Positions 7,246-13,844 of a stretch of 17,389 nt of DNA are shown in pieces; position 1 is the first letter of the stretch; every line of letters begins with the position of its first letter. This DNA comes from Galactobacter sp. (GTDB lineage: Bacteria; Actinomycetota; Actinomycetes; Actinomycetales; Micrococcaceae). The stretch is from assembly GCF_022712295.1 (NCBI RefSeq), contig NZ_JALAGT010000174.1:1-17389 (forward strand). The letters are read 5' to 3'. A model generated the notes under the pieces. That model was given only the letters and a program-made list of their open reading frames with translations, was not told the origin of the DNA and did no database searches. The translations under genes and the position numbers were made by a program.

Positions 7246-9114
7246 ATGGCACCACGTCCCGTGCATTGGCCCACGGGTGGGGAACGCCTCCGGAACTGGT
7301 ACGGGCGTCTGCCCGCGTGGATCCGCGCCATCTTCGGGGTCGCGACGACGGTCCTGGGAGTGGTGCTGCTGATCCGCCCCACTACGTCACTTGGTGTGTT
7401 GGCGCTGGTGGTCGGTTCCGCCTGCCTAGTGCAGGCGGCCGTGGAAGTGCTCGACGTCACCGGAATCACCGGCCGGCGTCGGCTCCGCTTGGTGGCGTTG
7501 GTCTGGCTCGTGCTCGGTGTGTTCGTGCTGGTGTGGCCCGGCCTGACCGTGCGCCTGCTGGCGGTGGCGGTCGGTATGGGCCTGCTCATCAACGGGATCA
7601 GCGATATCGCCGAAGCCTGGAATTCGCGGGGACCGTTGGACGCGCGGATCGCGACGACCTTGGTGGGCGTGGCCACGGTAGGTTTCGGCGTGATCTCCCT
7701 GTTCTGGCCGGACATCACCATGGTCATCGTCGCAGTTGCCTTCGGCGCCCGGCTGATCAGCACCGGGATCATGCAGCTGTGGCGGATCGTGCGCAGACGT
7801 CCCAGACCTGCTGCGGTGGAGGGAGCTGCGGATGCCGCGGAGCAGGAGCCTGCCTCGTCGCTCACCCGCCGCTGGTTCCGCACCATCGGTGCTCTCCTTG
7901 CTGTGGCACTGGCCGTCGGCGCGGGGGCGCTCAGCTTGAGCCTGCACCCGCTCTCCGAGGTGACGGATCCGTTCTACGCAGCCCCACGAAATGTGCCGGA
8001 CGAACCCGGCCAACTCATCCGCGCGGACGAGTTCACCCGAGGGGTTCCGGACACCGGCGTCGGTTACCGGATCCTGTACACCACGACACAGGCGCACGGG
8101 ACGCCTGCCGTGGCCAGCGGGCTCGTGGTGGTTCCCCGCGAGGAGGAAGGGACAGAGGACGGCTCCGTGGAGGGCTCGGGTCCTGCCGTCGAGCACTCGG
8201 ACGCTGAGTGGCCCGTGATCAACTGGATGCACGGAACCACGGGCGTGGCCAGGCAGTGCGCGCCGTCTCTGCTCCACGAACCCTTCGAATCTGGTGGGCT
8301 CTACATTCTCCAGCGCGTGCTCGAGCACGGATGGGCGCTCGTCGCGACCGATTACCCGGGCTTGGGCGCCGAGGGCGAACATCCCTATCTGATCGGGCGT
8401 CCAAGTGCACATGCGTCACTGGACGCGGTGCGCGCTGCGCGGCAGTTGGATGAGGCGCACCTCGGAGAACAAACCGTGGCCTGGGGACATTCTCAGGGCG
8501 GTGGTGCGGCACTGTGGACCGGCGCGCTGGCTCAGGAGTACGCCCCGGATGTTCCGCTGTCCGGCGTCGCAGCACTGGCACCGGCCACCAACCTGCCCAG
8601 TCTCGCATCAGGGCTGGACAAGGTGCCCGGAGGGGACGTGCTGAGCAGCTATGCCATGGCAGCCTACGCTTCCTATTACTCCGATGTGACGTGGAAGAAC
8701 TATGTTCGTCCAGGGGCCCAAGTCATGGTGCGTGAGATGTCCAGGCGCTGCGTGTCCGACCCAGCCCTTGTGGCCTCGATGCTGATCAGAATGGTCCAGA
8801 TCGCTGACCCGAATGTCCTGGAGCGGGACCCGGCCACAGGTGCGTTCGGTAGGCGACTGGCGCAGAACATCCCACCGGTGCACATTCCGGAACCCGTGTT
8901 CCTGGCACAAGGGACCGCGGACACGCTGATCAAGCCGAGCGGTCAACGCGCCTTCATCAAGAACGTGTGCCGCGCAGGGACCACGCTGGACTACCGCACC
9001 TACAAGGGGCGCGGGCATGTGGGGATCACGCGGGCGTCCTCGAAGGCCATCCCGGATTTGTTGGACTGGACGGCGGACCGCTTCGAAGGGGTCCCGGCCA
9101 AGAGCACTTGCTGA
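7246..9114 (+). CDS. HdeD-like membrane domain fused to secretory lipase, copy 2, intact
   Basis: This 622-residue protein is predicted to be membrane anchored with an outward-facing esterase/lipase. Residues about 28-181 form six helices in three similar hairpins with recurring W-P-x-(I/L)-T elements, as in the HdeD/DUF308 acid-resistance family. A seventh helix (about 212-233) would carry the C-terminal part outside. Residues about 240-622 match the secretory lipase (LIP) family: oxyanion-region HGTTG (329-333), DYPGLG (369-374), Ser416 in GHSQGG, Asp559 in GTADTLIK and His591 in GRGHVG. ATG 7246 is preferred over the in-frame GTG at 7210 because CAGGGGGACACC precedes it and the start aligns with copy 1. 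Likely substrates are acyl esters or lipids at the cell surface. Compared with copy 1 it has extra acidic residues near 299-321. The fusion and orientation are inferred. Confidence 0.85.
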   Translation: MAPRPVHWPTGGERLRNWYGRLPAWIRAIFGVATTVLGVVLLIRPTTSLGVLALVVGSACLVQAAVEVLDVTGITGRRRLRLVALVWLVLGVFVLVWPGLTVRLLAVAVGMGLLINGISDIAEAWNSRGPLDARIATTLVGVATVGFGVISLFWPDITMVIVAVAFGARLISTGIMQLWRIVRRRPRPAAVEGAADAAEQEPASSLTRRWFRTIGALLAVALAVGAGALSLSLHPLSEVTDPFYAAPRNVPDEPGQLIRADEFTRGVPDTGVGYRILYTTTQAHGTPAVASGLVVVPREEEGTEDGSVEGSGPAVEHSDAEWPVINWMHGTTGVARQCAPSLLHEPFESGGLYILQRVLEHGWALVATDYPGLGAEGEHPYLIGRPSAHASLDAVRAARQLDEAHLGEQTVAWGHSQGGGAALWTGALAQEYAPDVPLSGVAALAPATNLPSLASGLDKVPGGDVLSSYAMAAYASYYSDVTWKNYVRPGAQVMVREMSRRCVSDPALVASMLIRMVQIADPNVLERDPATGAFGRRLAQNIPPVHIPEPVFLAQGTADTLIKPSGQRAFIKNVCRAGTTLDYRTYKGRGHVGITRASSKAIPDLLDWTADRFEGVPAKSTC

Positions 9115-9247
9115 TCCTGGGGGAGCATCCTGTCAGGGACTCCGTTTGGAGGGGGACACCCTCGCCGTGCCACGATGGGGACAGGGCCGGAGGACAAGGA
9201 CTCGCGTCGGGCACACGGTCAGATACACGGTCGGACAGGGGGCGAGT

Positions 9248-9664
9248 ATGAAGGCGTCGAAACGTGATCTGGTGGTCATGCTGGCCTCGGGTGGCCTGAT
9301 GGCAGCCGCGGCTACCGGCATTGGTGCGGCTCCGACCTTCGAACTGGCTCCCGAGCACGTCTATGCTCCCACCGCGACCGACGGCTGCACGGATGCTCCT
9401 GGTGGCTACGGGCTCGCGGACTTCCACTCCGCCTGCGTGAAACACGACAAGTGCTATTCATGGCGGTCCGGAATCAGTCGGCTCAGATGCGACAAGGCCT
9501 TCCGCGAGAATCTGGGGGTTGCGTGTGTGGATGCCTACGAGGGGGCCACGAATCAGCATCTGCTCGATGACCGACTTCACTGCTTCTACATCACCGAGGT
9601 CTACTACTCTGGCGTGCGACACCTCGGTGAGAGCTTCTACAACGGTGCAGGAGATCCAACATGA
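9248..9664 (+). CDS. Secreted prokaryotic phospholipase A2
   Basis: This 138-residue precursor has a basic N-terminus and hydrophobic stretch (about 1-28) that looks like a signal peptide. The mature part carries the phospholipase A2 active-site motif C-x-x-HD-x-CY at 63-70 (SACVKHDKCY) with the His66-Asp67 dyad. A further conserved Asp82 lies in RCDKAF. This matches the small PLA2 family first known from Streptomyces, which hydrolyses the sn-2 ester of phospholipids using Ca2+. Six cysteines (47, 63, 69, 81, 93, 112) could form three disulfides, in line with export. GGGGGCGAG precedes the ATG. The stop overlaps the next ATG by 4 bp, and the gene follows lipase copy 2 by 133 bp in the same direction. 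Confidence 0.88.
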   Translation: MKASKRDLVVMLASGGLMAAAATGIGAAPTFELAPEHVYAPTATDGCTDAPGGYGLADFHSACVKHDKCYSWRSGISRLRCDKAFRENLGVACVDAYEGATNQHLLDDRLHCFYITEVYYSGVRHLGESFYNGAGDPT

Positions 9665-9873
9665 GAGCCATGACCATGAGTGCAGGCATCCTTGCGGTGG
9701 GTTTCATCCTGACCGCGGTGGGTGGGTGGTGGAACACCCGCGAGACCGACGGCGCGAACATCGGGGCCAGCCTGATGTTCATGCTCGGCGTCCTGGTCGG
9801 CGCTGTGGGTCTGGTGGTTCTGGGCGTCTCCCTGGTCGGGAACATCAGGGCCCGGAGTTCCGAGAAACAGTGA
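9661..9873 (+). CDS. Small two-helix membrane protein coupled to PLA2
   Basis: This 70-residue protein consists of two hydrophobic helices (about residues 5-22 and 36-60). A short loop rich in charged and Gly residues (WWNTRETDGANIG) joins them, and a basic/polar tail (NIRARSSEKQ) follows. Its ATG overlaps the phospholipase stop (ATGA, 9661-9664) and GGAGATCC precedes it inside that gene, so the two are translationally coupled. No family is recognised. The coupling suggests a role linked to the phospholipase, for example an immunity-like, anchoring or membrane-protecting function, but this is only inference from position. Confidence 0.75.
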   Translation: MRAMTMSAGILAVGFILTAVGGWWNTRETDGANIGASLMFMLGVLVGAVGLVVLGVSLVGNIRARSSEKQ

Positions 9874-9892
9874 TCCTGTAAGGAGTCGGCGC

Positions 9893-10002
9893 CCATTTGC
9901 GGCACGATCTGCGGTATACGACCACTTTCTCGGTTCACGACCGCCGCTCGACGGTCGTGAACCGAGAAAGTGGTCGTAGATGCGGGCTGCGGCCGCAAAT
10001 GG
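9893..10002. repeat. Nested intergenic palindrome (REP/MITE-like)
   Basis: The inner arms 9917-9943 and 9952-9978 are perfectly complementary over 27 bp around an 8-nt loop. The outer arms 9893-9903 and 9992-10002 pair perfectly over 11 bp, and the 13-nt stretches between the arms match only partly. The whole forms a 110-bp near-palindrome with a cruciform or long hairpin potential. It lies 19 bp after the small membrane protein gene and has no T-run, so it looks more like a mobile palindromic unit than a simple terminator. It could still end or stabilise the upstream transcript. Confidence 0.75.
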
Positions 10003-10034
10003 ACTCCGCGGCCTCACGGCGGCCGCGCGTTTTC

Positions 10035-10103
10035 TCAGCCCGCAGCTTTTCGTTCGGCGTCGGCGACGAGGTCGTGGTCGATCCGGATCGGCGTCGTACC
10101 CAT
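10035..10103 (-). pseudogene. Short ORF resembling the start of a ParD-like antitoxin
   Basis: A 22-codon frame on the minus strand reads MGTTPIRIDHDLVADAERKAAG and then stops. The pattern T-P-I-R-(I/V)-D-x-D-L-V-x-x-A resembles the N-terminus of ParD-like antitoxins, which normally run to 70 or more residues. Upstream, TACCCT sits six bases before the ATG, a spacing seen in leaderless actinobacterial genes. The frame ends about 30 bp from the nested palindrome, so the gene may have been cut down by it. The resemblance is short and could be chance. Confidence 0.3.
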
Positions 10104-10190
10104 GCGCAGAGGGTAGCCGTGCGGCATAGGAGTGAGGAGAGACGCACACGCCCCGGGTTACCCCCGTCGATGCGATGTGCAACAAGGAAA

Positions 10191-10226
10191 GCGATAAGCC
10201 CCAGTCGTGGGACTGAGGCTTATCGT
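10191..10226 (-). terminator. Intrinsic terminator of the pob-pca operon
   Basis: Positions 10191-10206 and 10211-10226 form a stem of about 16 bp with one mismatch and one G-T pair around a GTGG loop. On the minus strand the hairpin is followed by CTTTCCTTGTT, a T-rich tail. It lies 66 bp beyond the pcaC stop, where the leftward operon should end. Confidence 0.75.
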
Positions 10227-10292
10227 GAAAGGTGTGGTGAAGCGGGGACCCGGGGGTAGTACCGGGTCATCACTCTTGAACGCGGAGGCGGA

Positions 10293-10715
10293 TCAGGCCT
10301 CGGGCTCCTCGAACGGTTTGTCGAGACCCTCGTACTCAGCCAAGACCTTCTGGCCGATCTTGAACGCCACGTTGGCGGCCGGCACCGAGCAGTAGATGGC
10401 GCTCTGCAGGAAGATCTCCTTGATCTCATCCGGCGTGACCCCGTTGCGCAGGGCGGCGTGGACGTGCATCTCCAGCTCCTCCCAGTACCCGCCGGCGATC
10501 ATGGCGGTCAGGGTCACGGCGGAGCGGGTCACACGGGGCAGACCTTCGCGGGTCCAGATGGTGCCCCACGCGTAGCGGGTGATCATCTCCTGGAAGTCCG
10601 CGGTGAAGTCGGTGCGCTTGGACAGCGAGGCGTCCACGTGGGCGTCGGAGAGCACCTCGCGGCGCACTACCATGCCGTCGTCGTAAGGGTCTCCGGGAAG
10701 ACGATGCTTGGCCAT
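10293..10715 (-). CDS. pcaC: 4-carboxymuconolactone decarboxylase
   Basis: PcaC removes CO2 from gamma-carboxymuconolactone to give beta-ketoadipate enol-lactone, the fourth step from protocatechuate. At 140 residues it has the usual length for a stand-alone PcaC of the CMD (AhpD-like) fold. Recognisable segments are RTDFTADFQEMITRYAWGTIW near 34-54, EMHVHAALRNGVT near 82-94 with the conserved His, and FLQSAIYCSVPAANVAF near 102-118. The strong site AAGGAGG lies within the end of pcaD, and the ATG follows the pcaD stop after three bases, so translation is coupled. In many actinobacteria this domain is fused to the enol-lactone hydrolase (PcaL); here the two are separate. It is the last gene of the operon. 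Confidence 0.95.
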   Translation of the reverse strand: MAKHRLPGDPYDDGMVVRREVLSDAHVDASLSKRTDFTADFQEMITRYAWGTIWTREGLPRVTRSAVTLTAMIAGGYWEELEMHVHAALRNGVTPDEIKEIFLQSAIYCSVPAANVAFKIGQKVLAEYEGLDKPFEEPEA

Positions 10716-10718
10716 AAT

Positions 10719-11567
10719 TCAGGCCTCCTTGGACTGGTTCGAGGAAGAGGAAAGGAAGAAGTCCACCAGGGCTGCGGCCGTGGCTGCGGGATCCTCTGCC
10801 GGGGACAGGTGGCCCACGCCGGGCAGCATCACGGCGGATCCGTGGGCCACGTTGGACGCGGTGAACTCCGCGTCCTCTGCGGAGCAGACCTGGTCCTCCG
10901 CACCGTTCAGGGCCAGTACCGGAGTGCTGATCTCACCCAAACGCGAACGCACGTCGAAGCCGGCCAACGCACCGCAGGCGAAGGCATAGGAGAAACGATC
11001 GGCGTCCTGCAGGTTGTGCAGCAGGTCGGTGGAGACGAAGGCGTTCTTCTCGATGAACCCGGGGCCGAACCAGCGCTGGGCCGAACCGATCACCTGGGTG
11101 GGCGTGCCCGCCTTGGCGACCAACTCGGCACGCTCCTTCCATCCCTCCTCTGTCCCGATCTTGGCCGCGGAGCAGATGGAAGCCAGGCCCGCGAACTCGG
11201 ACGGGTTGTCCAGGCCGATCTGCAGTGCCACGGCACCGGCGATGGAGACGCCGGCGTAGTAGGCCGGACCGTCGGCGGCGATGCCGTGCTTGGACTTCTG
11301 TCCCTCCAAGGTGTTCACCACGGCCTGGGCCAGTTCCTCCATGGTGAAGCCTTCCGAGTCCTCCGGCAACGGGGTGCCCTCACCGTGACCCGGCAGCTCC
11401 CAGCCGATCACCGTGAAGTGCGGTGCCAGGGCGGCCACGGCCGGGCCCCACAAGGAGACCACGGACGTACCGAGCGAGGGGCCGACCACCAGCACGGGCA
11501 GCGTGGGATCCGGCGCCGATCCGTCGGTGCGGGCGGTGAGCAGGACGGTGGTCAATTCGGGAGTCAT
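10719..11567 (-). CDS. pcaD: 3-oxoadipate enol-lactone hydrolase
   Basis: PcaD opens beta-ketoadipate enol-lactone to beta-ketoadipate, the last step of the ring-cleavage branch present here. The 282-residue protein has the alpha/beta hydrolase fold: GPSLGTSVVSLW (29-40) near the oxyanion hole, WELPGHGEGTP (56-66), nucleophile Ser108 in GVSIAG, Asp225 in NGAEDQV and His253 in GVGHLSP. These are typical of PcaD. ATG 11567 is chosen because MTPELTTVLLT leads directly into the first strand. The longer open frame would run into pcaB and lacks family resemblance. The site before it is weak (GAAAGAAG, rather far), so translation may depend partly on coupling with pcaB, 49 bp upstream. Confidence 0.93.
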   Translation of the reverse strand: MTPELTTVLLTARTDGSAPDPTLPVLVVGPSLGTSVVSLWGPAVAALAPHFTVIGWELPGHGEGTPLPEDSEGFTMEELAQAVVNTLEGQKSKHGIAADGPAYYAGVSIAGAVALQIGLDNPSEFAGLASICSAAKIGTEEGWKERAELVAKAGTPTQVIGSAQRWFGPGFIEKNAFVSTDLLHNLQDADRFSYAFACGALAGFDVRSRLGEISTPVLALNGAEDQVCSAEDAEFTASNVAHGSAVMLPGVGHLSPAEDPAATAAALVDFFLSSSSNQSKEA

Positions 11568-11616
11568 GGTGTGCTTGAGCTTCTTTCGAGGAGAGATCAA
11601 CAGTGAAGGAATGAGG

Positions 11617-13080
11617 TCAGTCGAGCGGCTGAGGCGTAGGTAGGTGAGTGAGCACCAGGTCCTGGTGGCGGGCAACGGCACGGTCCACCTCGGCACCGGC
11701 CACACCAAGGTAGCCGGACGGGTCCAACAGGGAGGCCAACTCGTTGTCCGACACGGCAGCCTCCGGTACAGCGGACCGCACAAGCGACCCCAGACTGACT
11801 CCGGTGTCGATGGCTCGCGCCGTCATGGCCTCCAGGTCCGCCTTGCCGCCGGGCAGTAGTGGCGACAATCGGGCGGCAAGGCGCTCGGAGAGCACCAGGT
11901 CACCGAACAGCCCCACGTTCTCCGAAGCGCGCTGAGGGAACACCTGGAGGCCCTCCGCCAACTGGCGCAGCCGGGCGGCGGAGCCGCCCGCCAGTCGTGC
12001 CAGCGACCGCAACGCGGGCCACTCGGCGTGCCACGCGCCGTCGGGCCTTTCATCCACGGCCTGGCCTGCGGCCAGGAACAAGGTGGAGACGTGCCCGGGC
12101 GCCTCGAGCGCGGCCTCCTTGATGGCCACGGAGAGTACGGGATTGCGCTTGTGAGGCATGGCGGATGAGCCGCCCTTGCCGGGCTTCTGTGGTTCCGCGA
12201 GTTCGCCGACCTCCGGCCGCGCCAGGATGAGCACATCGGAGGCCACCTTCCCCGCGGCCTCCACCGCCAGCGTCAGCGCTGAGCCCACGGCCAGGAAGAA
12301 CGAACGCTGCGTGTGCCAGGAATCCGCGGTGCGCAGTCCCAGCTGCGTCGCCAGTGCGTCTCGCAGCGACAGCGCGGCCTCGACCGGCTGCTGCACGCCG
12401 CCGCGGTCCAAGGTGTCCACGAGTGAGGCCAGCGTGCCGGCGGCACCGCCCCACTGCACCGGCAGCGCGGCCAGCGCCTGGCTCAGCCGCACGCGGGCGG
12501 CATCGATGCCGCCCACCCACCGCGCCAGGCGGTGCCCCACCGTGACGGGCAGGGCATGCTGGGTCAGGGACCGCGCGATCGCGACGTCGTCGCGGTGCTT
12601 GGCGGCCAGCGTGGCCAGGGCGTCGGCCGCAGCCTCCAGGTCAGCCAGCAGGGTCTCGCCTGCGCGCCGCAGCACCAGGGCCAGCCCGGTGTCGATCACG
12701 TCCTGGCTGGTGGCCCCGCGATGCACAGCGGTCACGGGTTCACCGTGCGCGGCCGCGACCCGCGCACGGTAGTCCTTGAGAAGCGGGATCAGCACATTGC
12801 CGCCGTCCGGCGTGCGCTGTGCAAGAGAGCCCAGGTCGTAGTCGGCCGCGTGAGCGGCCTGGGCCGCGGAAGCCGCCTGCGCGGCGCCGGCCAGTTCCAT
12901 GCCCGACGACGCGTGCCCGGCTGCCGCCGCCTGTACCGCAACCCAGGCCGCCTCGACATCGAGCAGAGCCTGCACCACAGCGGCGTCTGACGTGGACTCG
13001 GCCGCGGCCGTGGCGGCCCACACGGGGGAGAGCAGGCCGAGATCGGCGCTTGAACTCGGTGCTTTTCCGACGGGATCCAT
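11617..13080 (-). CDS. pcaB: 3-carboxy-cis,cis-muconate cycloisomerase
   Basis: PcaB lactonises 3-carboxy-cis,cis-muconate to gamma-carboxymuconolactone. The 487-residue protein belongs to the fumarase/aspartase (class II) superfamily, with HRGATSQDVIDT (120-131) and the superfamily signature GSSAMPHKRNP (304-314), whose loop carries the catalytic serine. The N-terminus DLGLLSPVW matches the usual PcaB start. It is slightly longer than typical bacterial PcaB (about 450) owing to an Ala-rich C-terminal part. ATG 13080 has GGAAGG about 12 bases upstream. It is separated from pcaG by 164 bp, the widest gap in the operon, which contains an inverted repeat and a possible internal promoter. Confidence 0.95.
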   Translation of the reverse strand: MDPVGKAPSSSADLGLLSPVWAATAAAESTSDAAVVQALLDVEAAWVAVQAAAAGHASSGMELAGAAQAASAAQAAHAADYDLGSLAQRTPDGGNVLIPLLKDYRARVAAAHGEPVTAVHRGATSQDVIDTGLALVLRRAGETLLADLEAAADALATLAAKHRDDVAIARSLTQHALPVTVGHRLARWVGGIDAARVRLSQALAALPVQWGGAAGTLASLVDTLDRGGVQQPVEAALSLRDALATQLGLRTADSWHTQRSFFLAVGSALTLAVEAAGKVASDVLILARPEVGELAEPQKPGKGGSSAMPHKRNPVLSVAIKEAALEAPGHVSTLFLAAGQAVDERPDGAWHAEWPALRSLARLAGGSAARLRQLAEGLQVFPQRASENVGLFGDLVLSERLAARLSPLLPGGKADLEAMTARAIDTGVSLGSLVRSAVPEAAVSDNELASLLDPSGYLGVAGAEVDRAVARHQDLVLTHLPTPQPLD

Positions 13081-13117
13081 GCTGGAGGTACCTTCCTTGG
13101 AGACGACCGGTGGGTAC

Positions 13118-13145
13118 AGGGTAGCCAGGCATCGCGCCGGGCAAA
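13118..13145 (-). promoter_or_regulatory. Possible internal promoter before pcaB
   Basis: On the minus strand TTTGCC (13140-13145) and TACCCT (13118-13123) are separated by 16 bp, a plausible -35/-10 pair about 38 bp before the pcaB ATG. The unusually long pcaG-pcaB gap makes an internal promoter reasonable, but both boxes are imperfect. Confidence 0.25.
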
Positions 13146-13150
13146 GAATT

Positions 13151-13222
13151 GCGTCCCCACCGTCTCACCGGGCGCCTGGAAAGGGGTGCGAGTCGGTGCC
13201 TGGAAAGCGACGATGGGGACGC
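13151..13222. repeat. Inverted repeat in the pcaG-pcaB gap
   Basis: GCGTCCCCACCGTC (13151-13164) pairs with 13209-13222 at 13 of 14 positions. The 44 bp between the arms contain two copies of GG(C/T)GCCTGGAAAG (about 13171-13183 and 13195-13207). It could be an RNA stem that separates pcaHG from pcaBDC in transcript stability, or a small repetitive element. Confidence 0.5.
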
Positions 13223-13244
13223 GGGTTCTTAGGGGCGGGTCACC

Positions 13245-13844
13245 TCAGTCGTTGCCGGGGTGGAACTCGCCGTTGCGAGGGTAGGACAGGAAGACCGTCT
13301 CGCCCTCGCCCTGCAGGTGGATGTCGAACTTGAGGGAGCCATCCTCCTGGCGCTCGGCGATCAACGTCTGGCGGCGATCCTCGGGAAGGGAGGAGAGCAG
13401 CGGGTCGTTGGCCAGGGCCTCCTGGTCATCCGGCAGGTAGATGCGAGTGAACAGGCGGTTGAGCAGGCCACGTGCGAACACGACCATCTGGATGAACGGT
13501 GCGGTGCCGGGCTCGGTGGGGCCCGGGTTCACGGTCGTGAAACTGAAACGGCCCACGTTGTCCACGGCGATGCGGCCCCAACCGGTGAAGGTGTAGCCAT
13601 CGCGGTGCAGGGAGCCGGGCTCGGAGGCGATGTTCCCGTTCTCGTCCGCCTGCCAGATCTCCAACATCGAGTCAGGAACGTAAGTGCCATTGCCGTCGTA
13701 CACGGTGCCGTGCAGCCGCACAGCGCCCGGGTAGGACTGGTCAACGAGCTTCTCGCCGTTCTCGTAGGGAAGGGCGAAGCCATAGAACGGGCCGATCGTC
13801 TGGCCCGGGGTCGGCGTCAGCTTGAGTTCGGGTGCGTTGCTCAT
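13245..13844 (-). CDS. pcaG: Protocatechuate 3,4-dioxygenase alpha subunit
   Basis: PcaG is the non-catalytic alpha subunit that pairs with PcaH in the ring-cleaving dioxygenase. The 199-residue protein shows the family opening TPGQTIGPFYGFALPY (12-27), the intradiol dioxygenase segment LHGTVYDGNGTYVPDSMLEIWQADENG (44-70), and FTGWGR near 86-91. The iron ligands of the beta subunit are absent at the matching positions, as expected for alpha. ATG 13844 overlaps the pcaH stop by 4 bp (13841-13844) and GGAGGACAACCG lies just upstream. The open frame extends 25 codons further into pcaH, but that part does not resemble the family. Confidence 0.96.
   Translation of the reverse strand: MSNAPELKLTPTPGQTIGPFYGFALPYENGEKLVDQSYPGAVRLHGTVYDGNGTYVPDSMLEIWQADENGNIASEPGSLHRDGYTFTGWGRIAVDNVGRFSFTTVNPGPTEPGTAPFIQMVVFARGLLNRLFTRIYLPDDQEALANDPLLSSLPEDRRQTLIAERQEDGSLKFDIHLQGEGETVFLSYPRNGEFHPGND

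Noticed and set aside
9917..9978. Palindrome as a plain intrinsic terminator for the PLA2 transcript
   Set aside because: The stem is long enough, but no T-run follows on either strand and outer arms extend the symmetry. A repetitive element is the better explanation, though termination is not excluded.
10458..11606. A 382-codon plus-strand frame rich in Gly, Gln and His
   Set aside because: It is antisense to pcaD and pcaC, with no domain or motif and no ribosome binding site. It is a composition artefact.
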